The position numbers and the translations under genes were made by a program. 5,062 nucleotides of DNA, taken from contig DASTRU010000268.1 in NCBI GenBank assembly GCA_035761045.1, positions 1 through 5,062 of the forward strand. Direction: 5' to 3'. The stretch is from DASTRU01 sp035761045. Lineage in GTDB: Bacteria; Pseudomonadota; Gammaproteobacteria; Burkholderiales; Burkholderiaceae_E. Numbering within the stretch: the stretch's first letter is position 1; every line of letters begins with the position of its first letter. The notes under the pieces are model-generated. The model did no database searches. It was not told where the DNA came from and saw only the letters and a program-made list of their open reading frames with translations. Shown piece after piece: positions 1-5,062 of the stretch.

Positions 1-542
1 CGCAATCGTTCCAGGTCGTGCGTGATGGCTCGTCGCACGCCGAGGAATTGCGGTTTGTCCACGCGCGCGAGTCGCGCGTCCACGTTTTGCAAGGTGATGA
101 GCGCGGCTTGCACGTTGGCGAACAATTGCAATTGCTGCGCAGCCGCCATCACGAGTTGTTCGATCTCCGCGAGCTGCACGTCGTCGCGATTGCGCGAAAG
201 TTCTTGATACAGCTGCTCGAGCGCCGCTTGCTGACTTTGCGATTCCGCCACGCGCGCTTCCAAGGCGTTCACGCGCTTGAGTGCCTCGGCCAATTCGTTG
301 CCGCCTTCGCGCTGCGATTGCTCCAACGCCTTGCCGCGCGTGTCGACCTCGGCGATGCGGCGCGCGAACTCGCGTTGCGTGCCGCGCAGCTCGTTGTAGC
401 CGCGCACGCCCAGCACGACGACAACCACGGTAAGCGCGAGCAGCACCGCCCACAGCGCGCGCTCGCGCATTTGCACTGCTGGCGACGTTAGGGATGCCGG
501 ATCCGATTCGGACGCGGTAACGATCTCGGGAGAAGAGGTCAT
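1..542 (-). CDS. hemX: HemX-like inner-membrane protein, N-terminal part (runs off left edge)
   Basis: This is the N-terminal 180 residues of a HemX-family protein; the rest lies beyond the left edge. A polar cytoplasmic tail (about residues 1-28) is followed by one hydrophobic membrane segment (about 29-46, ending ALTVVVVVLGV) and then a long heptad-like, charged Ala/Glu/Gln-rich stretch (about 50-118) that is probably a periplasmic coiled coil. The conserved HemX core begins after that, with LYQELSRNRDD, IEQLVMAAAQQLQL and DKPQFLGVRRAI. The family is often annotated as uroporphyrinogen-III C-methyltransferase, but nothing here resembles a SAM-binding methyltransferase fold and the true role is not settled. 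The gene starts 38 bases after hemD on the same strand, so co-transcription is likely. The ATG at 540-542 is chosen, although no clear Shine-Dalgarno precedes it. An in-frame GTG at 561-563 would add seven residues and has a weak purine-rich GAAAG five bases upstream. The family call is firm; the start is less so. Confidence 0.88.
   Translation of the reverse strand, partial: MTSSPEIVTASESDPASLTSPAVQMRERALWAVLLALTVVVVVLGVRGYNELRGTQREFARRIAEVDTRGKALEQSQREGGNELAEALKRVNALEARVAESQSQQAALEQLYQELSRNRDDVQLAEIEQLVMAAAQQLQLFANVQAALITLQNVDARLARVDKPQFLGVRRAITHDLERL
405..458 (-). other. Predicted transmembrane segment of HemX
   Basis: HemX residues about 29-46 form an unbroken hydrophobic run (Ala, Leu, Val, Trp) flanked by RER on the N-terminal side and by R and N/E residues on the C-terminal side. 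There is no signal-peptidase-like site, so it reads as a single membrane anchor with the long coiled-coil and core domain outside the cytoplasm. Topology is inferred from composition and family precedent. Confidence 0.8.
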
Positions 543-580
543 GCGCGGCAAAGCGACATGCACGTTCGCTTTCGTTCTGT

Positions 581-1375
581 TTAAGGAGACGGTGCGATCG
601 ATTCTAGCTTGAGCATCACCGCATCGTCGCCAGGAACGCATTGTTCAACGTGTTGCCAGCCCAATCGTGTAGCGACTTGCGCCACACGTTCGTGCGTGAC
701 GAGCGCGGGAAACGACATCAAACGTGCACCAATGGACCCCGCCGTCATCGTCGCGAAATGCGTCGCGCCCTCGCTGCTCGTCAGCAAGGTGCAGCACCAC
801 GCGCCGTCGAGCACGCGTTCGAGCGCCTTGGCATGCTCGGCGCTCAGGCGAGGGCATCGACGTTCATAAAGCACTAGTTCTTCGGTGAGTGAACCCGCCG
901 CGCGCAACGCGCCTTGCAACACATTGCGTCCGCCCTCGCCCTTCACAAACAACGCTAAGCGAAAGCCTTGCGGACGTAAGCGCCGCAAGGTAACGAGCAT
1001 GGCCTCGGAATCGAGGTTGACGTCGTCGTCGCGCTCTTGTCCAGGCGTGACGACTATCGCGTGCGAAGTATGTTGAGCCAATACCGCTCGGCTCGCGGGT
1101 CCCATGACGGCTAAACATGCATCGGGCGCGAACGCGGCGTGGGGAGCAAGCGCGAAGAACCGTTCAATCGCGTTAGCGCTTGCGAAATGCACGAGGTCGA
1201 AACGATCGAGTCGATCGAGCATGGCGCTCCATCGCGGCGAAGGCGGCAACGGCACGATCTCGAACGCGGGCACGTGAGCAACCGCGAAATCCGCACGTTG
1301 CAAACGCGCGATCAACGCATCGGCTTGACCCGCCGGGCGCGTGATCACGACGCCTCGTCGATGCAATCCGTTCAC
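581..1375 (-). CDS. hemD: Uroporphyrinogen-III synthase
   Basis: HemD cyclises hydroxymethylbilane, the HemC product, to uroporphyrinogen III with inversion of ring D, in the cytoplasm. The 264-residue length is close to the family's usual ~250. The family is poorly conserved, but its landmarks appear in order: GVVITRPAGQAD at 8-19, LVHFASANAIERF at 61-73 (the usual 'S-NAV' motif), AVMGPASRAVLA at 89-100, DSEAML at 122-127, LFVKGEGGRNVLQGALRAAG at 142-161 (the usual RGEGGR-type motif, here with K), LVLYERRCP at 167-175, LLTSSEGATHF at 197-207, VTHERVAQVATRLG at 226-239 and PGDDAVMLKL at 248-257. The start is GTG at 1373-1375, supported by a GAGG site nine bases upstream and by the conserved N-terminal strand beginning only a few residues in. 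The gene ends in TAA. It lies 16 bases after hemC and 38 before hemX. In Burkholderia and some relatives hemD is fused to hemX; here they are separate genes. Confidence 0.95.
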   Translation of the reverse strand: MNGLHRRGVVITRPAGQADALIARLQRADFAVAHVPAFEIVPLPPSPRWSAMLDRLDRFDLVHFASANAIERFFALAPHAAFAPDACLAVMGPASRAVLAQHTSHAIVVTPGQERDDDVNLDSEAMLVTLRRLRPQGFRLALFVKGEGGRNVLQGALRAAGSLTEELVLYERRCPRLSAEHAKALERVLDGAWCCTLLTSSEGATHFATMTAGSIGARLMSFPALVTHERVAQVATRLGWQHVEQCVPGDDAVMLKLESIAPSP

Positions 1376-1384
1376 GTCGTTGAA

Positions 1385-1388
1385 CCTC
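1385..1388 (-). promoter_or_regulatory. Shine-Dalgarno of hemD
   Basis: The minus strand reads GAGG, then nine bases, then the GTG start of hemD. It sits in the 16-base gap after the hemC TAG stop. It is the clearest ribosome binding site in the window and supports the GTG start. Confidence 0.65.
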
Positions 1389-1391
1389 GGC

Positions 1392-2348
1392 CTAATGCGC
1401 GGGCTTTAACAACCGCGCCGCGCCGCGAGCAAGCAACACCTCGGCCACTTCCCGACCCAAGGCTTCGCATCGTTCGACGTCATCGAACCCTTCGGCCTCC
1501 AAGCGCTCTTGACCATCCTCGGAAGCCACCATGGCGCGCAAATGCAACCGACCGCCCTGCTCATGCGGCACGCAATACGCGGCGATCGGCGTCGCGCAAT
1601 TGCCGTCCAACGCGCGCGCGACCGCGCGCTCGGCCAATACGCAAGAGGCGGTCGTGGGGTGATGCAAGGCATGAAGCACGGCCGCGACATCGGACCGAGC
1701 CGCGAGGATTTCGATACCCAACGCGCCTTGCCCCGCCGCGGGCAGCGATACATCGGGCTCAATCCAACTCCTAATACGTTGCGCAAGGCCCAACCGTTTA
1801 AGCCCCGCTCCGGCAAGCACGATGGCATCGAAATCGCCGCGATCGAGTTTGGCGAGGCGCGTATCGAGGTTGCCGCGCAAGGGCGCGATCCTCAGATGCG
1901 GATGCCGGGCCCGCAACGACGCCGCGCGACGCAAGCTCGACGTGCCAACCACCGCGCCCGCCGGCAACGCATCCAACGACGCATGATGATTGGAGACAAA
2001 GGCATCGCGTGGATCCTCGCGTTCGAGCACCGTCGTCAACGCGAACTCGGGTTCCAAACGCATCGGCACGTCCTTCAGAGAATGCACGGCCAGATCGGCC
2101 CGGCCTTCGAGCAACGCCACCTCAAGCTCTTTAACGAACAACCCCTTGCCGCCGACCTTGGACAAACTGCGATCGAGAATTTGGTCGCCGCGCGTGGTCA
2201 TGCCAAGCAACTCCACCTCGCATTGTGGGTAGAGCGCGCGCAAGCGATCGCGCACGTGATGCGCCTGCCATAACGCGAGACGCGATTCGCGCGTGGCGAT
2301 GACGAGTCGTGACGGAGGAACAACGGGAGCCGCCGAGGAAGAGGTCAT
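1392..2348 (-). CDS. hemC: Hydroxymethylbilane synthase (porphobilinogen deaminase)
   Basis: HemC joins four porphobilinogen units head to tail into hydroxymethylbilane on a covalently bound dipyrromethane cofactor, in the cytoplasm. With the ATG at 2346-2348 the protein has 318 residues (E. coli HemC has 313). Landmarks in order: VIATRESRLALWQA at 16-29, TRGDQ at 52-56, KGLFVKELE at 68-76, ADLAVHSLKDVP at 84-95 (Asp93 aligns with catalytic Asp84 of E. coli), EREDPRDAF at 109-117, VGTSSLRR at 134-141, LRGNLDTRL at 157-165, DAIVLAGAGLKRL at 174-186, PAAGQGALGIE at 203-213 and LDGNCATPIAAY at 247-258, where Cys251 should carry the cofactor. The reading frame extends to an ATG at 2412-2414, adding 22 residues. 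I reject that start because the extension is not family-like and lies over the likely promoter. Neither start has a good Shine-Dalgarno. The gene is first in the hemC-hemD-hemX run, diverges from ppc and ends in TAG. Confidence 0.96.
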   Translation of the reverse strand: MTSSSAAPVVPPSRLVIATRESRLALWQAHHVRDRLRALYPQCEVELLGMTTRGDQILDRSLSKVGGKGLFVKELEVALLEGRADLAVHSLKDVPMRLEPEFALTTVLEREDPRDAFVSNHHASLDALPAGAVVGTSSLRRAASLRARHPHLRIAPLRGNLDTRLAKLDRGDFDAIVLAGAGLKRLGLAQRIRSWIEPDVSLPAAGQGALGIEILAARSDVAAVLHALHHPTTASCVLAERAVARALDGNCATPIAAYCVPHEQGGRLHLRAMVASEDGQERLEAEGFDDVERCEALGREVAEVLLARGAARLLKPAH

Positions 2349-2360
2349 GGAAGTAATGGA

Positions 2361-2396
2361 TTGGTCGCGGTGCGGCAAAAAAATGGTATCACGCAC
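2361..2396 (+). promoter_or_regulatory. Candidate sigma70 promoter for ppc
   Basis: On the plus strand TTGGTC (2361-2366) and TGGTAT (2384-2389) are 17 bases apart, each matching three of six consensus bases, with an A7 tract (2377-2383) just before the -10. Transcription would begin near 2396, about 33 bases before the ppc ATG. It overlaps the candidate hemC promoter on the other strand. The match is weak, and the true ppc promoter could instead lie within hemC. Confidence 0.25.
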
Positions 2397-2413
2397 TTTC
2401 TTAGTTTTTTCCA
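2378..2413 (-). promoter_or_regulatory. Candidate sigma70 promoter for hemC-hemD-hemX
   Basis: On the minus strand TGGAAA (2408-2413, four of six to TTGACA) is followed after 17 bases by GATACC (2385-2390, three of six to TATAAT). Transcription would start near 2378, leaving about a 30-base leader before the hemC ATG at 2348. The spacing is ideal but the hexamers are weak, so this is a pattern match with no other support. If real, it excludes the longer hemC start at 2414, which lies upstream of it. Confidence 0.35.
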
Positions 2414-2428
2414 TCGCCCGCGCCCGCC

Positions 2429-5062
2429 ATGCCTCGTGACCACGCCACCGACGACCACAACCGCGACACCAAGGACGAACCGCTGTTCGACGATATTCGA
2501 CTGCTCGGCCGATTATTGGGCGACGTGCTACGCGAACAACATGGCGCCGCGGTGTTTGAGAGCGTCGAAACCATTCGTCGCACCGCCATTCGTTATCGGC
2601 GCGACGCCGATGCCGACGCCGCGAGCGATCTCGACCATTTACTAAAGCGCTTATCGCGCGACGACACGATCTCCGTCGTGCGCGCGTTTAGTTATTTCTC
2701 TCACCTCGCCAACCTCGCCGAGGACAGGCACCACGTGCGACGCCAACATGCGAACGCACTCGCCAACGCTCCGGCACGCCCTGGCAGTCTCGAACATGCG
2801 TTGGAACGACTTAGCGCGGCGGACGTGAGTCCCGCGCGTATTCGCGCGACGCTGGAACGCGCGTTGATTTCGCCCGTACTCACCGCGCATCCAACCGAGG
2901 TGCAGCGTAAAAGCATTCTCGATTTGCAATCGCGTATCGCGGCCTTGCTTGAACAGCGCGACACGCCATTGCCCGACGACGAACGCGACGAGTTGCTCGA
3001 GCATCTATGCGCGGCCGTCGTCTCGTTGTGGCAAACGCGCATGTTGCGATCGAGCAAGTTATCGGTCGCCGATGAAATTGAAAATGCGTTGTCGTATTAC
3101 CGCGCGATGTTTCTCGCCGAAGTACCGCGTCTTTATGCGCGACTGGAACGCGCGTTGCGAAAAGCCGAGCCTAAAGGCTCATCGCCCTTGCCACCGTTCT
3201 TTCGCATGGGCAGTTGGATTGGCGGCGATCGCGACGGCAATCCCAATGTCACCGCGCAAACCCTGCGTCACGCCGCGCATCGGCAAGCCTTGGTCGCGTT
3301 AGGACACTACCTCGCCGAAGTGCATGCCTTGGGCGCTGAATTATCAATGTCCGAATTACTGGTGGGCGGCTCGCCGGACTTGCACGCGCTTGCGAGCAAC
3401 AGCGGGGACGTGTCGCCTCACCGCGCCGATGAACCTTACCGTCGTGCTCTAAGCGGTATTTACGCACGGCTTGCCGCCACGGCGCGCGCCCTCGGTCTCA
3501 ACGAACTCGATATTCGCGCGACATGGACCGCCGAGCCGTATGCCCACGCCAACGCCTTCGCGGCGGATTTACGCGTCATCAATGACTCGCTCGCGACGCA
3601 TCACGCACAAGCCGTCGCGCATCAGCGGCTGGCTCCGCTCGAACGCGCTGTCGGCGTGTTTGGCTTTCACTTAGCCACGATTGACTTACGACAAAGCTCC
3701 GACGTGCATGAACGCACCGTTACCGAGCTTTTACGCAGCGCGCGCGTGTGCGACGACTACGCGGCGTTAAATGAAGCCGAGCGTTTGCAATTACTAAGTG
3801 CCGAGCTTGCATCGCCTCGCCCGCTCGCCTCGCCTTATGGAAGTTATACCGACGAAACGCGTGGCGAACTCGCGGTCTTTCACGCGGCGCGCGAGATTCG
3901 CATGGCGTATGGCGAGCGGGCGATTGAACTTAGCATCGTCTCGCACACCGAAACCCTAAGTGATTTACTCGAGGTCGCATTACTTCAACGCGAAGCGGGT
4001 TTATATCGCATCGATGGCGACGCGCCGGCGATGGACCTCATGGTGGTGCCGTTATTCGAAACCATCGCGGACTTGCAAAACGCGCCGTCGATCATGCATG
4101 ACTTCCTCGCGCATCCATTGATCCGTCAAACCGTTAAGGCGCGCGGCGATATGCAAGAAGTCATGCTCGGTTATTCCGACAGCAATAAAGACGGCGGTTT
4201 CCTCACCTCGAACTGGTCGCTTTTCAAAGCGGAAACCGAGCTTGTGCGCGTGTTTCGCGACGCCGGTGTGCGGCTGCGTTTATTTCACGGTCGCGGCGGG
4301 ACCGTTGGCCGTGGCGGCGGCCCCAGCTACGACGCGATCCTCGCTCAACCACCAGGCACGGTGGACGCGCAAATTCGCCTCACAGAGCAAGGCGAAATCA
4401 TCGCGAGTAAGTTTTCCAACCCTGAGATCGGTCGTCGCAATCTGGAAACCCTAGTCGCGGCGACGCTTGAAGCTACGCTTGCGCAAAGCCCCAACGACGC
4501 GGTGCCAGACGAATTCCTAACAGCCATGCAAGCGCTTTCCGATATCGCATACCGCACGTATCGCGAATTGGTTTACGACACGCCTGGCTTCACCGAATAC
4601 TTCACCTACGCCACGCCTATTAGCGAGATCGCCGAACTCAACATCGGCTCGCGCCCCGCGTCGCGCAAATTCGTCGCCGGCAAGGTAGGTCGCATCGAAG
4701 ACTTGCGAGCGATTCCATGGGGCTTTAGCTGGGGGCAATGCCGTTTGCTCTTGCCTGGTTGGTTTGGCATGGGCAGCGCGATGCACGAGTTCATCGAAAA
4801 TCAAGACGCCGACGAGCGACCCAAGCGCCTCGCTTTGCTCAAACGCATGGCGCGAGAATGGCCATTTTTCGCCGCGCTGCTCTCCAATATGGACATGGTG
4901 CTCGCCAAGACCGACTTAGCCGTCGCAAAGCGCTATTCGGAACTCGTTCCCGATGAAACACTGCGTCACCATGTATTCGACCGCATCGCCGCCGAGCATG
5001 CACGCACTGTTCAAGCCTTATTCACCGTTACGCAAGCACGAGATCTTCTCGAACGAAATCCC
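2429..5062 (+). CDS. ppc: Phosphoenolpyruvate carboxylase, C-terminus beyond right edge
   Basis: PPC adds bicarbonate to phosphoenolpyruvate to give oxaloacetate and phosphate, an anaplerotic cytoplasmic reaction. The frame is open for 878 codons to the window end. Comparison with E. coli PPC (883 aa) suggests about 60 residues are missing, for a protein of about 940. Landmarks: LTAHPTEVQRK at 151-161 (His154 = E. coli His138), GSWIGGDRDGNP at 261-272, FGFHLATIDLRQ at 411-422 (Arg421 = Arg396), PLFET with Glu544 (= Mg ligand Glu506), GYSDSNKDGG at 581-590 (Asp584 = Asp543), HGRGGTVGRGG at 620-630 (Arg622 = Arg581, Arg628 = aspartate-site Arg587), LRAIPWGFSWGQCR with Arg760 (= Arg713), and MVLAK with Lys827 (= Lys773). 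All catalytic positions I can align are present. Allosteric Arg832 and Asn881 would lie past the edge. The mobile loop after SRPASRK appears about four residues longer than in E. coli. The ATG at 2429 is the first start after an in-frame TAG at 2402, but it has no Shine-Dalgarno. The N-terminal ~20 residues are polar and unlike the core. Confidence 0.97.
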   Translation, partial: MPRDHATDDHNRDTKDEPLFDDIRLLGRLLGDVLREQHGAAVFESVETIRRTAIRYRRDADADAASDLDHLLKRLSRDDTISVVRAFSYFSHLANLAEDRHHVRRQHANALANAPARPGSLEHALERLSAADVSPARIRATLERALISPVLTAHPTEVQRKSILDLQSRIAALLEQRDTPLPDDERDELLEHLCAAVVSLWQTRMLRSSKLSVADEIENALSYYRAMFLAEVPRLYARLERALRKAEPKGSSPLPPFFRMGSWIGGDRDGNPNVTAQTLRHAAHRQALVALGHYLAEVHALGAELSMSELLVGGSPDLHALASNSGDVSPHRADEPYRRALSGIYARLAATARALGLNELDIRATWTAEPYAHANAFAADLRVINDSLATHHAQAVAHQRLAPLERAVGVFGFHLATIDLRQSSDVHERTVTELLRSARVCDDYAALNEAERLQLLSAELASPRPLASPYGSYTDETRGELAVFHAAREIRMAYGERAIELSIVSHTETLSDLLEVALLQREAGLYRIDGDAPAMDLMVVPLFETIADLQNAPSIMHDFLAHPLIRQTVKARGDMQEVMLGYSDSNKDGGFLTSNWSLFKAETELVRVFRDAGVRLRLFHGRGGTVGRGGGPSYDAILAQPPGTVDAQIRLTEQGEIIASKFSNPEIGRRNLETLVAATLEATLAQSPNDAVPDEFLTAMQALSDIAYRTYRELVYDTPGFTEYFTYATPISEIAELNIGSRPASRKFVAGKVGRIEDLRAIPWGFSWGQCRLLLPGWFGMGSAMHEFIENQDADERPKRLALLKRMAREWPFFAALLSNMDMVLAKTDLAVAKRYSELVPDETLRHHVFDRIAAEHARTVQALFTVTQARDLLERNP

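Larger units (their letters stand above)
2349..2428. other. Divergent hemC/ppc intergenic region
   Basis: These 80 bases separate the two start codons. They hold an A7 tract (2377-2383) and a T6 tract (2405-2410) flanking about 21 mixed bases, then a C/G-only stretch with the tandem repeat CGCCCG CGCCCG (2415-2426) directly before the ppc start. There is no convincing Shine-Dalgarno for either gene and no obvious palindromic operator. The region is AT-richer in its middle than the flanking genes, as expected for promoter DNA. Confidence 0.7.

Noticed and set aside
18..491. A 157-codon plus-strand open frame at the left edge.
   Set aside because: It is antisense to hemX, whose minus-strand translation shows a clear membrane anchor and family motifs. 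The plus-strand product is a low-complexity Arg/Leu/His sequence.
1203..1217. Short direct repeat CGATCGAG at 1203 and 1212 as a possible operator.
   Set aside because: It is inside hemD and encodes DRLDR; the repeat is explained by the repeated Asp-Arg-Leu codons.
1139..1774. A 211-codon plus-strand open frame spanning the hemC-hemD junction.
   Set aside because: It is antisense to two real genes, extremely Arg/Pro-rich and has no domain; it is a composition artefact.
1509..2273. A 254-codon plus-strand open frame opposite hemC.
   Set aside because: It lies wholly antisense to a confidently identified gene, its translation is Arg/His/Gln-rich with no recognisable fold, and such frames are common opposite GC-rich genes.
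2377..2410. A7 and T6 tracts read as a bidirectional terminator.
   Set aside because: The bases between the tracts do not form a GC-rich stem, and the region lies between two divergent starts, where a terminator makes no sense.
2349..2414. A longer hemC start at 2412-2414 adding 22 residues (MEKTKKVRDT...).
   Set aside because: The extension is not typical of HemC, has no Shine-Dalgarno, and would make the entire candidate promoter coding. The start at 2346-2348 gives a normal-length protein.
2415..2428. CGCCCG tandem repeat before ppc as a regulatory repeat or start of a repeat array.
   Set aside because: There are only two copies of a six-base GC-only unit, consistent with general composition; no further copies follow.

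Overview
The window looks like chromosomal DNA from a betaproteobacterium, most likely Burkholderiales or a near relative. It is GC-rich by eye and densely coded. It holds a tetrapyrrole-biosynthesis cluster on the minus strand (hemC, hemD, hemX) facing away from a plus-strand phosphoenolpyruvate carboxylase gene (ppc). From family knowledge, this ppc / hemC-hemD-hemX arrangement is a familiar betaproteobacterial layout, and motifs such as IPWGFSWGQCR in the PPC fit that group. The assignment rests on recognised motifs and gene order, not on a search.

Layout. Positions 1-542 (minus) hold the N-terminal 180 residues of a HemX-like membrane protein, which runs off the left edge. Positions 581-1375 (minus) hold hemD (uroporphyrinogen-III synthase, GTG start, 264 aa). 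Positions 1392-2348 (minus) hold hemC (hydroxymethylbilane synthase, 318 aa with the preferred start). The three genes are separated by 16 and 38 bases and are very probably one transcript in the order hemC-hemD-hemX. Positions 2349-2428 are an 80-base divergent intergenic region that must carry both promoters; only weak promoter-like matches are visible. Positions 2429-5062 (plus) hold ppc, open for 878 codons to the right edge, with roughly 60 C-terminal residues missing.

How the genes work together. HemC polymerises four porphobilinogen molecules into hydroxymethylbilane, and HemD closes the ring to uroporphyrinogen III, the last intermediate shared by haem, sirohaem and cobalamin routes. 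HemX is an inner-membrane protein of poorly defined role that habitually follows hemD. PPC carboxylates phosphoenolpyruvate to oxaloacetate and replenishes the TCA cycle; its link to the haem genes appears to be shared regulatory DNA rather than a shared pathway.

I see no RNA gene, mobile element, CRISPR array, phage gene or novel system. There is no gene-free stretch over 80 bases. The most notable details are an apparent four-residue lengthening of the mobile active-site loop in PPC, a variant sequence around the cofactor cysteine of HemC, compact and possibly overlapping divergent promoters, and repeated use of the hexamer CGATCG in the left 3.2 kb.
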